Below the pieces are notes generated by a model that made no database searches, was not told the DNA's origin, and was given only the letters and a program-made list of their open reading frames with translations. A DNA stretch of 64,000 nt from assembly GCA_017651265.1 (NCBI GenBank), contig JAGCDO010000007.1, positions 16,550 through 80,549 on the forward strand, written 5' to 3'. The translations under genes and the position numbers were made by a program. How positions within the stretch are numbered: the stretch's first letter is position 1; each line of letters opens with the position of its first letter. This document shows positions 1 to 9,366 of this stretch, piece after piece. The DNA is from Prevotella sp. (GTDB lineage Bacteria; Bacteroidota; Bacteroidia; Bacteroidales; Bacteroidaceae).

Positions 1-296
1 TTCCTCGTTCCTCCGTCCTCCGTCCTCATGAACTTTACCTGCGCGGTGCCGAAATTCTTGAAGACACTCAGATGTGCTTTCTTTCCAAGTTCTTTCTTTA
101 AGGCCTGTGCCACGGCGATTCCGCTTCCTACAACCACGACATCAATATCGTTTGATGGCCGTTCGAGGAAGATGTCACGAACATATCCGCCCACAACATA
201 ACATTCCACGCCAAGCCTATCGGCTATGGTGGAAATCTGGTGGAAAATTTCCTGATCAAGGATCTGTGCCAGCTCGTCGTCGCTATACAGTTTCAT
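1..296 (-). CDS. cca: CCA tRNA nucleotidyltransferase, N-terminal part (cut by window edge)
   Basis: Reading leftward from the ATG at 296 gives about 98 residues of a class II nucleotidyltransferase of the poly(A) polymerase / CCA-adding family. GGYVRD is at residues 36-41 and the metal-binding DIDVVV at 50-55, followed by the usual VFKNFGTAQVK segment at 78-88. The enzyme adds or repairs the 3' CCA of tRNAs in the cytoplasm. After TAQVK the relatives I know continue quickly into a VGAR-type motif, but here the reading runs through RTEDGGTR, encoded by a short GAGGACG repeat. This may be an in-frame insertion; the rest of the gene is outside the window. The upstream region holds a clear Bacteroidetes promoter on the same strand. 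Confidence 0.85.
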   Translation of the reverse strand, partial: MKLYSDDELAQILDQEIFHQISTIADRLGVECYVVGGYVRDIFLERPSNDIDVVVVGSGIAVAQALKKELGKKAHLSVFKNFGTAQVKFMRTEDGGTR

Positions 297-318
297 TGCT
301 TGCCCTGTTTTTGATGTG

Positions 319-350
319 CAAAGGTACGATTTAGTGAGCGAAAATGCAAA
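319..350 (-). promoter_or_regulatory. Promoter of the CCA-adding enzyme gene
   Basis: On the minus strand a -33 TTTG (350-347) is followed after 20 nt by TACCTTTG (326-319), the Bacteroidetes primary sigma factor consensus. It lies 23 bp before the ATG at 296 and is back to back with the rightward promoter at 355-386, so the two transcription units diverge from one compact region. Confidence 0.7.
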
Positions 351-354
351 TTTA

Positions 355-386
355 TTTGCAATTATCCTTACTTATTTGTACCTTTG
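355..386 (+). promoter_or_regulatory. Promoter of the small lipoprotein gene
   Basis: TTTG at 355-358, a 20-nt spacer and TACCTTTG at 379-386 match the Bacteroidetes consensus. The likely transcription start near 391-393 lies upstream of the ATG at 408 and downstream of an earlier in-frame ATG at 384, which supports 408 as the true start. Confidence 0.7.
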
Positions 387-407
387 CACTTCGAAAGAGT
401 ATTTTTC

Positions 408-827
408 ATGAAAAGACTATTATTTCTAAGTATTACGATAAGTCTGCTTCTGTGCGGCTGTGAGTCGAAACACGACAAGCTGCAGGAAGAAATACGTCTG
501 CGCAAAGAAGCACTGATTCACAAACAGGACTCCGTTCTTAAAGCATCCCAAAAGGAAGTGGAAGCGCTCGATAAAGAGATACAAATAGTGAACAGGAAAT
601 ACAATCAGATGAAACACGAGGCACAGGCGGCTCATGATGCAGGAACAGCCACAGCAGAACAGTTGCGTTCCGTAACCCGTATGCGGATGCACCGTGACTC
701 GCTGAAGACGCGGTTTGACATGCTCTGTGCCAAGATCAAATATATCCGCAGACGACAGTCGGAAATGGCTTTATGGAATGAGAAAAACACGTCTGCTAAA
801 GACAGTACCGCCGCAGGAAAGAGATAA
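408..827 (+). CDS. Small coiled-coil lipoprotein, function unknown
   Basis: The 139-residue product starts MKRLLFLSITISLLLCGC: a basic N-terminus, a hydrophobic stretch and a lipobox ending at Cys18, so it should be lipidated and held in the cell envelope. The rest is very rich in Lys, Glu, Gln and Arg with heptad-like spacing, as expected for a long helical coiled coil. I do not recognise a named domain. It has its own promoter and the next gene has another, so it is probably monocistronic. The start at 408 is preferred over the ATG at 384 because it gives a proper signal peptide and lies after the promoter. Confidence 0.7.
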   Translation: MKRLLFLSITISLLLCGCESKHDKLQEEIRLRKEALIHKQDSVLKASQKEVEALDKEIQIVNRKYNQMKHEAQAAHDAGTATAEQLRSVTRMRMHRDSLKTRFDMLCAKIKYIRRRQSEMALWNEKNTSAKDSTAAGKR

Positions 828-841
828 AATAGGTAATTGTC

Positions 842-872
842 TTTGCTGTTTCAATTTTAATTCGTAACTTTG
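842..872 (+). promoter_or_regulatory. Promoter of the DUF1599-tpiA-folE operon
   Basis: TTTG at 842-845, 19-nt spacer, TAACTTTG at 865-872, then a short leader to the ATG at 895. No other good promoter is seen before folE, and the following genes are nearly contiguous or overlapping, so this promoter probably drives the whole run to 4754. Confidence 0.7.
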
Positions 873-894
873 CACCATCTTTACAAGATGAGTC

Positions 895-1449
895 ATGTCA
901 AAGAATACAAATAAGACTGAGGAACAGTTCAAAAACGTGATGGCGGAATGCCGTTCACTTTTTGAGAAGAAGTTGCACGACTACGGAGCATCGTGGCGCA
1001 TTCTACGTCCGTCGTCGTTGACCGACCAGCTGTTCATCAAAGCTAAGCGTATTCGGTCGCTGGAGATCAAGAAGGAGTCGTTGGTGGGTGAAGGTATCCG
1101 ACCAGAGTTCATTGCACTCATCAACTACGGTATTGTAGGACTGATCCAGCTGGACCGCAGCTATGTTGATACGGTTGACATGGATCCGGAAGAGGCCATG
1201 GCGCTGTACGACCGTTATGCAAACGAGGCGCTGGAACTGATGCTCAAGAAGAACCACGACTATGATGAGGCATGGCGTTCAATGCGGGTAAGCAGCTATA
1301 CCGACTTCATCCTGACAAAGATACAACGCGTAAAGGAAATTGAGGACATCGCAGGTGCCACGCTAGTGAGCGAGGGCATTGATGCCAATTATATGGATAT
1401 CATCAACTATGCCGTGTTCGGAGCCATCAAACTAAAAGGTGAGGAATGA
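895..1449 (+). CDS. DUF1599 domain protein
   Basis: The 184-residue protein consists of two related halves. DYGASWRILRPSSLTDQ in the first half matches DYDEAWRSMRVSSYTDF in the second, and each is followed by a K-R-x-x-x-[IL]E segment and an INY motif. This is the pattern of the DUF1599 family, grouped with nucleotide-modification-associated proteins, but no reaction is established. In Bacteroidales it commonly sits upstream of a BT_3928-type membrane protein and tpiA, as here. Its stop overlaps the next start by 4 bp, suggesting translational coupling. Confidence 0.85.
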   Translation: MSKNTNKTEEQFKNVMAECRSLFEKKLHDYGASWRILRPSSLTDQLFIKAKRIRSLEIKKESLVGEGIRPEFIALINYGIVGLIQLDRSYVDTVDMDPEEAMALYDRYANEALELMLKKNHDYDEAWRSMRVSSYTDFILTKIQRVKEIEDIAGATLVSEGIDANYMDIINYAVFGAIKLKGEE

Positions 1450-2759
1450 AGGCTAAATGGATTTCGATAGGAGTGAACGTCTGCCGCTTCATCGTGGCAC
1501 TGACCTTCATCTTCTCAGGATTCGTGAAAGCTATCGATCCGCTGGGCACGCAGTACAAGATCAACGACTACCTCCAGGCCCTCGGCTGTGAAGGTATCGT
1601 CCCGCCCATCGTGACGCTGGGCATTTCGGTATTGCTGTCGGCTGTGGAGTTCTACACGGGAATGATGTTACTCTTCGCCATCAACAGACGTGTAATGAGT
1701 CGCGTAGCAGTAGTATTCATGGTTATCATGACCATTATTACTTTCTGGTTGTGGGTAGCTAACCCGATCACCGACTGCGGCTGTTTCGGCGATGCAGTGC
1801 ATCTGACCAACGGACAGACATTGTTGAAGAACGTAGTGCTACTGGCTTGTGCGTTAGTGATTGCATGGAAACCACTTTCGATGGTGAGGTTCATCAGCAA
1901 GAGCAACCAATGGATCGTGAAGAACTATACGGCTATTTTCATCATCCTGTCAAGCATCTGGTGCCTCTACGATCTGCCGCTCTTTGACTTCCGGCCCTAC
2001 CATGTGGGAGCTAACATCCCAGAAGGCATGAGGATCCCTGATGATGCAGAACAGCCGGAGTTCGAGACAACTTTCATTATGGAGAAAGATGGCAAGAGGG
2101 AAACGTTCACACTCGAGAACTATCCTGACTCCACATGGACGTTCATCGACAGCAATAGCGTACAGACAAAAGAAGGATATGTGCCGCCCATACACGATTT
2201 CTCCATCATCTCGATGGAATCCGGGGATGATATCACGGAGGAGGTGCTGAGTTATAAAGACTATACCTTCCTGCTCATCTCGCCTCATCTGGAAGATGCC
2301 AGCGACACCAACTTCGGTGAGATAGACCAGTTGTATGAATATGCACAGGCAAACGGATACCCGTTCTATGGACTTACCGCCAGTAACGAGAAGGCCGTGG
2401 CCCGTTGGAGGGAGCTGACAGGGGCTGAATACCCCTTCTGCACCATGGATGAGATCACGCTCAAGACCATGATTCGCAGTAATCCCGGACTGATGCTCAT
2501 CAAAGATGGGACCATCATTCGCAAATGGAGCCATAACAGTCTGCCGGTCATTGAAGCGGCTCTCGCCACACAACCGCTGGAGAAACTCGACATCGGACAC
2601 ATGCCGAAGGACTCTGCACCTAAGAAGATCCTAAGCATCTTGCTGTGGTTCGCGTTGCCGCTCTTCCTGCTGACACTGGCAGACAGGCTGTGGGCTTGGA
2701 CGAAATGGATTAAGAGAAAATCAAAAGGAAATCAAGAACAACCCATTACAAACAAATAA
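1446..2759 (+). CDS. BT_3928-family membrane protein (DoxX-like with periplasmic thioredoxin-like region)
   Basis: The 437-residue protein has about four N-terminal membrane segments within residues 1-145, including the [13 protein letters not shown] motif typical of the DoxX/MauE-like part of this family and an [11 protein letters not shown] segment with two cysteines. A further membrane helix near residue 160 leads to a large soluble domain with thioredoxin-like features, and a last helix lies near the C-terminus. The family is conserved in Bacteroidales and is suspected of envelope redox or quinone-linked work; the exact role is not known. Its start overlaps the DUF1599 stop, and tpiA follows after 7 bp. 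Confidence 0.8.
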   Translation: MKAKWISIGVNVCRFIVALTFIFSGFVKAIDPLGTQYKINDYLQALGCEGIVPPIVTLGISVLLSAVEFYTGMMLLFAINRRVMSRVAVVFMVIMTIITFWLWVANPITDCGCFGDAVHLTNGQTLLKNVVLLACALVIAWKPLSMVRFISKSNQWIVKNYTAIFIILSSIWCLYDLPLFDFRPYHVGANIPEGMRIPDDAEQPEFETTFIMEKDGKRETFTLENYPDSTWTFIDSNSVQTKEGYVPPIHDFSIISMESGDDITEEVLSYKDYTFLLISPHLEDASDTNFGEIDQLYEYAQANGYPFYGLTASNEKAVARWRELTGAEYPFCTMDEITLKTMIRSNPGLMLIKDGTIIRKWSHNSLPVIEAALATQPLEKLDIGHMPKDSAPKKILSILLWFALPLFLLTLADRLWAWTKWIKRKSKGNQEQPITNK

Positions 2760-2766
2760 AAGAAAA

Positions 2767-3525
2767 ATGAGAAAGAAAATCGTAGCAGGTAACTGGAAAA
2801 TGAACATGAACCTGCAAGAGGGTATCGCTCTGGCAAAAGAGCTGAATGAGACACTGAAAGCTGATAAACCAAACTGCGGTGTAGTCATCTGTACACCGTT
2901 CATTCATCTGGCTTCCATCGCACAGTTCCTCGATCAGGACATCATCGGTCTGGGTGCTGAGAACTGCGCAGATAAGGAGAAGGGTGCTTTCACCGGGGAG
3001 GTTTCAGCAGAGATGGTCAAGAGCACTGGAGCCCAGTATGTGATCCTCGGTCACTCTGAACGTCGCGAATACTACAACGAAACACCGGAGATCCTGAAGG
3101 AGAAGGTGCTTCTGGCACAGAAGAACGGTTTGAAGGTGATCTTCTGCATTGGTGAGAGTCTGGAAGAGCGCGAAGCTGGCAAGCAGAACGAGGTCGTAAA
3201 GGCTGAACTCGAAGGAAGCGTATTCAACCTCTCTGAGGAAGACTTCCGTAAGATCGTCATCGCTTACGAACCCATCTGGGCCATTGGTACAGGTAAGACT
3301 GCCACCAGCGATCAGGCCGAAGAGATCCACGCCTATATCCGCAGCATCATTGCTGAGAAATATGGACAGGCTGTAGCTGACGACACTACCATCCTCTATG
3401 GCGGTAGCTGCAAGGCAAGCAACGCTCCCGAACTGTTCGCCAAGCCCGACATCGATGGCGGCCTCATCGGCGGTGCATCATTGAAGGCGGCTGATTTCAA
3501 GGGAATCATCGACGCTTGGAAATAA
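2767..3525 (+). CDS. tpiA: Triosephosphate isomerase
   Basis: The 252-residue protein has the expected length for TIM and all catalytic residues: Asn9 and Lys11 in the AGNWKMN motif, His96 in LGHSERR, and Glu168 in [12 protein letters not shown], followed by phosphate-binding YGGS and GGLIGGASL loops. It interconverts dihydroxyacetone phosphate and glyceraldehyde 3-phosphate in cytoplasmic glycolysis and gluconeogenesis. It is co-transcribed with the membrane protein before it and the SPOR protein after it (6-bp gap). Confidence 0.97.
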   Translation: MRKKIVAGNWKMNMNLQEGIALAKELNETLKADKPNCGVVICTPFIHLASIAQFLDQDIIGLGAENCADKEKGAFTGEVSAEMVKSTGAQYVILGHSERREYYNETPEILKEKVLLAQKNGLKVIFCIGESLEEREAGKQNEVVKAELEGSVFNLSEEDFRKIVIAYEPIWAIGTGKTATSDQAEEIHAYIRSIIAEKYGQAVADDTTILYGGSCKASNAPELFAKPDIDGGLIGGASLKAADFKGIIDAWK

Positions 3526-3531
3526 ACTAAA

Positions 3532-4158
3532 ATGAAGAAACTTATAACCATACTACTCATTCTGTGCGCTGCTACTACAGCCAGCGCACAGAATTTCCTT
3601 GACGAACTGCAGAAGAAACAGCAAGGACAAGGAACAGTTACCGTCACCGAGAGTAAGGAGATTTCCGACCTGGTTAACGGTACCGCTGCCCTCGCTGCGA
3701 AGAAACTGGAGGAAGAAAAGGCCGCTGCCGCCGCAGCTGCTGCAGCCAAGGAAAAGGAAGAAGCTGCTAGACTGGCTGCTGAGAAGGAACGCGAAAAGGC
3801 CCGATTGCTGGCAGAAAAGGAAAAGAAGGAAAAGGAGGAGAGCGAACTGGAGATTCCCGTCATCGACACTCGCAAGAAGGTGATGAAGAACTCCTATAAG
3901 GTGGATGGCTATCGTGTTCAGGTATTCTCTGGAGGTAACACGCGTAGCGACCGCATGAAGGCTGAGCAGATACGCGATAAGCTGAAAGCCGCCTTCCCCG
4001 ATCAGCCCATCTATACGCATTTCTATTCTCCGCGATGGATCTGCCGTATGGGTAACTACCGCACCTTCAACGAAGCCAACAGCTATTGCAAGAAAGTAAA
4101 AGCCATGGGATACAAGCAGGCTTGTGTCGTCAAGGGCAAGATTACCGTACAAAACTAA
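3532..4158 (+). CDS. SPOR domain protein with Ala/Lys/Glu-rich linker
   Basis: The 208-residue product has a signal peptide ([20 protein letters not shown]), so it is exported. A middle segment (about residues 60-105) is almost entirely Ala, Glu, Lys and Arg and is probably helical. The C-terminal 80 residues, from [20 protein letters not shown] onward, fit the SPOR fold, which binds peptidoglycan stripped of stem peptides at division sites. It may act in division or wall remodelling; no enzymatic domain is present. It lies 6 bp after tpiA and 2 bp before folE. Confidence 0.85.
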   Translation: MKKLITILLILCAATTASAQNFLDELQKKQQGQGTVTVTESKEISDLVNGTAALAAKKLEEEKAAAAAAAAAKEKEEAARLAAEKEREKARLLAEKEKKEKEESELEIPVIDTRKKVMKNSYKVDGYRVQVFSGGNTRSDRMKAEQIRDKLKAAFPDQPIYTHFYSPRWICRMGNYRTFNEANSYCKKVKAMGYKQACVVKGKITVQN

Positions 4159-4160
4159 TC

Positions 4161-4754
4161 ATGAATCCGGAAACAGAATTCAGAGAAGGACTCGACCAAC
4201 TCGCCTCTCATTACAAGAGCATCCTGGAATTATTGGGAGAGGATACGGAACGCGAAGGACTGCAAAAGACTCCCTTACGCGTGGCTAAGGCCATGCAGAT
4301 CCTAACACGAGGCTATGAGCAGGATGCCAACAAGGTACTCACCGATGCGTTGTTCGAGGAGAAATACAACCAGATGGTGATTGTCAAGGACATCGACTTC
4401 TTCTCACTTTGCGAACACCACATGCTGCCGTTCTACGGAAAAGTGCATGTAGCATATATTCCTAACGGATATATTACCGGACTTTCGAAAATCGCCCGTG
4501 TAGTAGATATCTTCAGTCATCGCCTGCAAGTACAGGAACGACTCACCCAACAAATCAAGGACTGTATCCAACAGACACTCCGTCCGCTCGGTGTTATGGT
4601 AGTGATTGAAGCCAAACACATGTGTATGCAGATGCGGGGCGTGGAAAAACAAAATGCCATCACTACTACCAGTGATTTCAGTGGGGCCTTCAACCAAGCA
4701 AAGACACGTGAGGAATTCATGAATCTGCTCCGTGGGGAGAGCAAACGGATCTGA
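4161..4754 (+). CDS. folE: GTP cyclohydrolase I
   Basis: The 197-residue product carries the FolE signatures: [17 protein letters not shown] with zinc ligands Cys84 and His87, the third ligand Cys155 in [10 protein letters not shown], and [10 protein letters not shown] near the C-terminus. It converts GTP to dihydroneopterin triphosphate, the first step of folate synthesis. The ATG at 4161 gives the normal family length; an upstream in-frame start at 4086 would lie inside the SPOR gene and add a non-homologous leader. It is the last gene of this operon. Confidence 0.95.
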   Translation: MNPETEFREGLDQLASHYKSILELLGEDTEREGLQKTPLRVAKAMQILTRGYEQDANKVLTDALFEEKYNQMVIVKDIDFFSLCEHHMLPFYGKVHVAYIPNGYITGLSKIARVVDIFSHRLQVQERLTQQIKDCIQQTLRPLGVMVVIEAKHMCMQMRGVEKQNAITTTSDFSGAFNQAKTREEFMNLLRGESKRI

Positions 4755-4814
4755 TACAGATCACTACTAATCTATTACTTTTCCCTTTGAATAACGAAAA
4801 AAATGCTTATTTTC

Positions 4815-4845
4815 TTCGTTGTTTAATTATTTTATATTATCTTTG
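4815..4845 (+). promoter_or_regulatory. Promoter of the fimbrillin operon
   Basis: TTCG at 4815-4818 (one mismatch to TTTG), 19-nt spacer and TATCTTTG at 4838-4845. About 58 nt separate the -7 box from the GTG start at 4903, so the mRNA should carry a leader. No further convincing promoter is seen before 10191, so the surface genes probably form one transcript. Confidence 0.65.
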
Positions 4846-4902
4846 CATCGAATACGCAATTTGCTTCTAATGTTAAACAACTAACGATTCGAACTTTACT
4901 GG

Positions 4903-5505
4903 GTGAAAAAAATAGCGAATAGGCATCTATGCAGGACTCTTGTGCTGGCGGCATTCCTGATGCTGTCGGTCCTTAACATATATGCCCAGAAACAAGAAGA
5001 AACTATTCTCTTACGTGCCAACATGCTACGTTGGGCCACCCTCACACCTGATATCGGTGTGGAATGGCAGCTCAACAAGGAATGGAGTGTATTGGCCAAT
5101 GCCACCTACACCCGTTGGAGCTGGAGCGACAATAACCGACGCTTTGCCCAGAAGGAGTTTGCTGGTGAGATCCGTCATTACATGGGATATATGTCTACCC
5201 AACGTCCTTGGTATGTAGGAATGATGATACATGGCGGTCAGTACAACTTCGGACTCACCGAAAGGGGTCGCCAGGGCGACTACATGGGAGGTGGCATCAC
5301 TGCAGGATACCGACTCCGTCTGCACAACAAACGGTTCTTCATTGACTTTGGTGGCGGTCTTGGTTTCACCCATGCTACGATTGAAAAGTACAAAACCATC
5401 GATGGCGTACGCTACTACACTGGTGATGGCAATACAAACTACATCGGCATCAACAAACTGTCGGTGGCTCTCGTATGGAACTTCTTAAGAAAGGACGGGC
5501 AATGA
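4903..5505 (+). CDS. DUF3575-like outer-membrane beta-barrel protein
   Basis: The 200-residue protein begins at GTG. The first in-frame ATG would remove most of the signal peptide (VLAAFLMLSVLNIYAQ), so GTG is chosen. After the signal come alternating aromatic/glycine strands (ANMLRWATLTPDIGVEWQLN, YVGMMIHGGQYN, GGGITAGYRLRLHNKRFFID), ending in an aromatic residue near the C-terminus as in small outer-membrane barrels. Proteins with DUF3575 often head fimbrillin loci in Bacteroidales; the match is by pattern and context. Its stop overlaps the next start by 4 bp. Confidence 0.7.
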   Translation: MKKIANRHLCRTLVLAAFLMLSVLNIYAQKQEETILLRANMLRWATLTPDIGVEWQLNKEWSVLANATYTRWSWSDNNRRFAQKEFAGEIRHYMGYMSTQRPWYVGMMIHGGQYNFGLTERGRQGDYMGGGITAGYRLRLHNKRFFIDFGGGLGFTHATIEKYKTIDGVRYYTGDGNTNYIGINKLSVALVWNFLRKDGQ

Positions 5506-6422
5506 AAAAGCATATCTTTACCATATTCATTAGCTTGACCGCCGTGCTCCTGTTGACATCGTGCGTGAAAGATAGGCTTCATTTCCTGCCGGACGATGAT
5601 CCTGAATACTTCAATCCCGACGAATGGAAGCTGGGAACCATGATTGTCAAGACCGACTGGAGTCGTACGGACCAAGGTGTTCCCCCTGCCGACGACTACT
5701 ATCTCATGCTGAATGACAACACTTATATAGTGGGAGATGTGAACAATATCATCCGTCACCTACACCCAGAGACCTATCGTGTCTTTGCTTTCTATGACCC
5801 ACAGGGTATTCATATAGAAGACAATGTGGCCACGGTTGACAATGAGATTGACGGAACTTTGCTTCGCAACCCGGGAACCCTGATGGTTTCCGACTTCGAA
5901 GAAGCCAAGGTGATGCGTAGCGATACCACCTATGTCAACCTCATCATGCGCCAGTTGGTACACGAAGTAACAATAAACATCTATATGTGGCCGGGTGACG
6001 AGCAGTACATATCAAACATTACAGGCTCTATAGACGGTATTGCACAGTCTGTTGATATCACCACGGGTGAGGTGGTATCCGACTACAACAGTGTCATCAC
6101 CCTCCCCCTCACGCTTACCTATACCCCTTATAATGGTACGGATGAAGAACTGCAAGGACAGGATGTTCCCACCTACACCTGCACCATCCGCATCATCGAC
6201 ATCGTTCACTCCTCCACCCAACCCATGGAACTCCATGTAACTTATAGCAATGGCACGGAGGCTACTATGACCATTGATCTGGAGAATATTCTGGACAATA
6301 TCAGTATGAAGGAAGATGTGACAAAGGTTGAACTCGACTACTTCATCAAGACGGAATCGGGAATCACCACGTCTATCATCGACTGGCACGTGATTGATGA
6401 GGGACATCATGACATCAAATAA
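5502..6422 (+). CDS. DUF5119/Mfa2-like fimbria-associated lipoprotein
   Basis: The 306-residue product has a lipoprotein signal (LLLTSC, Cys21) followed by an acidic segment and a two-domain beta-rich body beginning KLGTMIVKTDWSR. That layout fits the DUF5119 / FimB-Mfa2 type proteins that accompany fimbrillins, with Mfa2-like members acting as fimbrial anchor or assembly protein. The assignment is from layout and position between the DUF3575-like gene and four fimbrillins. ATG at 5502 is chosen over one 27 bp upstream because it starts the signal peptide and overlaps the previous stop. Confidence 0.65.
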   Translation: MKKHIFTIFISLTAVLLLTSCVKDRLHFLPDDDPEYFNPDEWKLGTMIVKTDWSRTDQGVPPADDYYLMLNDNTYIVGDVNNIIRHLHPETYRVFAFYDPQGIHIEDNVATVDNEIDGTLLRNPGTLMVSDFEEAKVMRSDTTYVNLIMRQLVHEVTINIYMWPGDEQYISNITGSIDGIAQSVDITTGEVVSDYNSVITLPLTLTYTPYNGTDEELQGQDVPTYTCTIRIIDIVHSSTQPMELHVTYSNGTEATMTIDLENILDNISMKEDVTKVELDYFIKTESGITTSIIDWHVIDEGHHDIK

Positions 6423-6469
6423 TCCTATAATATATATAATAAGGTATAGAGAATAATAACAAAAACAAT

Positions 6470-7390
6470 ATGAATATGAAAAAAATCCTTTTGTCAAGCA
6501 TCTCCATGGCCACCCTTACATGTGCCATGATGACCGCCGCATTGTTCTCTTCTTGCAGTAGCGAAGAAGAACAGACCCCGGAGAACCAACAACCTGTGGA
6601 ACTTCAGATTGTTACTTCCATCAACACACGTGCTGTGAATGCCTCATGGACAGCAGGTGACCAGATTGGCGTTTTCGCTTTGAAGGGAACCACACAGGAT
6701 TACAGTAACATGAAGTACGTAACAGAAAATGGAAGTGGTACATTCCTACCTGCCGCTGAAGATCAGACCATCATGCTACCTTACGATGGTAACAGTTACA
6801 CCATTGCTGCCTACTATCCCTACACGGCTTCAGCCGCATCTGGGACCTACTCTATTGATGTCAGCAACCAGGACAACCAGGAAGCTATCGACCTGCTTGT
6901 AGCTGCTCCAGTAAGTAACGTCAGTAAGGTTAGTCCTGAGGCCGCCCTCGACTTCTACCACAAACTGGTTAAGATCGCCCTTACCATGCAGCATGGAGAT
7001 GGTATCACTGCTGAGCAGCTGGCTTATATGACAGTGACCATTAGCGGTCAGCAGACCACCGGAACTTGTGACATCATCAACAATGGCGCAGTTGTTGGTA
7101 CAGGCAACGCGACTAATGTCATTACCTTACAGACATCCGCCGACGGAACTAGCAGCGAGGCCATCCTCCTTCCTGCTGCCACGACAGAGGGTATGGTCTT
7201 GACCTTTAATATTCCCAATGCAGGTGAGTATAAGTGGGAAGTGAAGAACGCCGCTAAGTCACAATCGTTCGATGCCGGAAACAAGTACAAGTACAATATT
7301 ACCATCAACAAGACCAAATTGGATGTCAAGCCCAGTATAGAAGACTGGGCCGACGGTAACGACGGAGGCGAGAACGGTAACGCTATCTAA
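6470..7390 (+). CDS. Fimbrillin-like lipoprotein 1
   Basis: The 306-residue product has a lipobox cysteine at 29 (FSSC), an acidic spacer and NTRAV at about residues 52-56, followed by WTAGDQIGVFALKG, a fimbrillin-family hallmark. In Porphyromonas FimA an Arg-Ala site in this region is cut by the arginine-specific gingipain to start polymerisation; TRA here could be an analogous site (inference). The C-terminus ends IEDWADGNDGGENG, the usual family ending. Codon 3 (6476) is an equally possible start. Confidence 0.8.
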   Translation: MNMKKILLSSISMATLTCAMMTAALFSSCSSEEEQTPENQQPVELQIVTSINTRAVNASWTAGDQIGVFALKGTTQDYSNMKYVTENGSGTFLPAAEDQTIMLPYDGNSYTIAAYYPYTASAASGTYSIDVSNQDNQEAIDLLVAAPVSNVSKVSPEAALDFYHKLVKIALTMQHGDGITAEQLAYMTVTISGQQTTGTCDIINNGAVVGTGNATNVITLQTSADGTSSEAILLPAATTEGMVLTFNIPNAGEYKWEVKNAAKSQSFDAGNKYKYNITINKTKLDVKPSIEDWADGNDGGENGNAI

Positions 7391-7412
7391 TAACCATTAA
7401 AAAGCTTTGATT

Positions 7413-8363
7413 ATGAAGAAATACATATTTCTTGCATCCGCTGTCGTAGCATTGGCAGCATGCAGCAGTAATGAAGAATTTGAGCAGATTGGGAACTGCG
7501 AGATCAAACTGAGTTCCACCCTATTGGTACAAACCCGTGCTGCTCAGAACATCCAGTCAGAAGCCTTCGAGAGCGGAGAGAGTATGGCTGTGTTTATCAA
7601 TGAGGACTCCTCATCACCCTCTACTCATTACGACCAGCCGTTGCAATATGATGTGGAAGATGATGGGTCTCTTACCACTACGAATCCTCAGTATTTTCCC
7701 CAGAACGGTAACGGTGTCAATATTTACGCCGTCTATCCTTATGAAGCGGGTCAAAACTTAGAGGTTACAGAGACAACTGCACCTTTCTCAGTACAATTTG
7801 ATCAGAGTTCAAAAGACAATTACAAAGCCAGTGATTTGATGGTCGGTGAAACCACTAGTAAACCTGTATATCGTACCACTGATAACGTTACACTGCAGTT
7901 CAAGCACTGTCTGTCGAAGATTAACATCAACATCAAAGTGGGCGATGGAGTCGATGCAAATGATCTTAATGATGCAATAGTCACTATATACACGAGAACT
8001 AATGAAGCCACCTTCGATGTTCAGTCAGGTGTTATCACCGCTGTCAACAGCCAAGCACAAGCATCTACGCCCTTCGTTAGAGCAGGAAACCTGACTGCAT
8101 CAGGAAATGGATTTGAGGGTATGAGTGCCATCATTATACCGCAGGACATCTCGGCAGGCTCTCAATTTATCACGATTGACACTAACAATCAGACCACTTA
8201 TCGCTATTCTTTGCCAAATACCGTGAATCTCATTTCATTTGAATCAGGAAAGGCTTATACTTATAACTTAACGGTTAGGAAGTCTGGACTTACCCTTGAC
8301 AGCACCAATATTACAGATTGGGATGATGGTGGTTCAGTCGATGGAGATGCATTCCAGTCGTAA
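7413..8363 (+). CDS. Fimbrillin-like lipoprotein 2
   Basis: The 316-residue product has a lipoprotein signal (ALAACS, Cys17), a TRA site at residues 41-43, FESGESMAVFINE, then KASDLMVGETTSK and LQFKHCLSKININIK, all typical of the fimbrillin family. It ends in ITDWDDGG. The ATG at 7413 is preferred to a TTG two codons upstream. It follows fimbrillin 1 by 22 bp. The four fimbrillins share this framework but differ greatly in sequence, as expected of alternative surface subunits. Confidence 0.8.
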   Translation: MKKYIFLASAVVALAACSSNEEFEQIGNCEIKLSSTLLVQTRAAQNIQSEAFESGESMAVFINEDSSSPSTHYDQPLQYDVEDDGSLTTTNPQYFPQNGNGVNIYAVYPYEAGQNLEVTETTAPFSVQFDQSSKDNYKASDLMVGETTSKPVYRTTDNVTLQFKHCLSKININIKVGDGVDANDLNDAIVTIYTRTNEATFDVQSGVITAVNSQAQASTPFVRAGNLTASGNGFEGMSAIIIPQDISAGSQFITIDTNNQTTYRYSLPNTVNLISFESGKAYTYNLTVRKSGLTLDSTNITDWDDGGSVDGDAFQS

Positions 8364-8376
8364 TAAGTAAACAGAT

Positions 8377-9357
8377 ATGAAGCTGAGCAAACTTCTCATC
8401 ATAGCCATAGCAGCGTTATTCTTCTCTGCCTGTACAACAGAGGAAGATGGTTCTTTTACCCGTCACGAACTGGTATTCCAAGTTTGTATGGGTAATAACG
8501 AGACGCGTGCCATCACAGACAATTCATGGTCTGAGGGCGACTTTATCTTTGTGAAGGTGGGAGAGGATGTCAAGCAATATAAGATCACTTTTGACGAGAA
8601 TAGCATTCCAATAGCTGAAGGCGTAGATGCGGACAACACGTTCTTCTGGGAAGATCTGGCAGGATCATCTGTAACCGTTACCGCTTGGAGCTTTGGCAAG
8701 AAATATGTTGATTCCTTGAAAGGCACAATTACTCTTGAGAGAGACCAAAGCAATGAAGAGGATTTCTACAACTGCGATTTCCTGTATGCCCCAAGCGCCA
8801 CAATCAAAAAGGCTGATGTATCCCAACTGACTTTCTACCACCAGATGGCTCGCGTGAACATCAACATCAAATGTGATGAGGAGGCTGAAATCAGTAGTGT
8901 GGAATTAGGAACCTTAGAAATGGCATCTCCATGTTTTCTTGAGGCAACCTTCACAGAGCCTACTGCTTCTACAGATGAAGAATCTGACCCTAATCATGGT
9001 GTTTTCGATATTGTTTTCGATGACGGAGAAGGGGACGAAGAAGAAGAGCGTGAACCTGTTATTCCCTGCCAAGTCAGCACGGTAAGCAATTTTGATGCTT
9101 CCTATGCAGTGATCCTCATACCCTTTCCCATTGAATCTTTCGGAATCAGTATCACGCTATCAGACGGATCAAAGTATTCCTATATAGGAGGAATATATGA
9201 AAGTCCCAATGATAATATATATCCCTTCGATCCTGGGACAGTGAACACCTTCAATATTACCATCAGAAATAAGGAACTCACAGTGGATGGGTTTGTTGAT
9301 GCATCAGGACTACCATTGGATCCTGTTTCTGTTAACGACTGGAGCATACATCAATAA
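8377..9357 (+). CDS. Fimbrillin-like lipoprotein 3
   Basis: The 326-residue product has a lipobox (FFSAC, Cys19), a TRA site at 43-45 and NSWSEGDFIFVKVGEDVKQY. It then has YNCDFLYAPSATIKK and LTFYHQMARVNINIKC, the same two-domain framework as its neighbours, and ends in VNDWSIHQ. A very acidic loop (DDGEGDEEEEREP) occurs near residue 220. It sits 13 bp after fimbrillin 2. Confidence 0.78.
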   Translation: MKLSKLLIIAIAALFFSACTTEEDGSFTRHELVFQVCMGNNETRAITDNSWSEGDFIFVKVGEDVKQYKITFDENSIPIAEGVDADNTFFWEDLAGSSVTVTAWSFGKKYVDSLKGTITLERDQSNEEDFYNCDFLYAPSATIKKADVSQLTFYHQMARVNINIKCDEEAEISSVELGTLEMASPCFLEATFTEPTASTDEESDPNHGVFDIVFDDGEGDEEEEREPVIPCQVSTVSNFDASYAVILIPFPIESFGISITLSDGSKYSYIGGIYESPNDNIYPFDPGTVNTFNITIRNKELTVDGFVDASGLPLDPVSVNDWSIHQ

Positions 9358-9366
9358 AAGGAAGAT

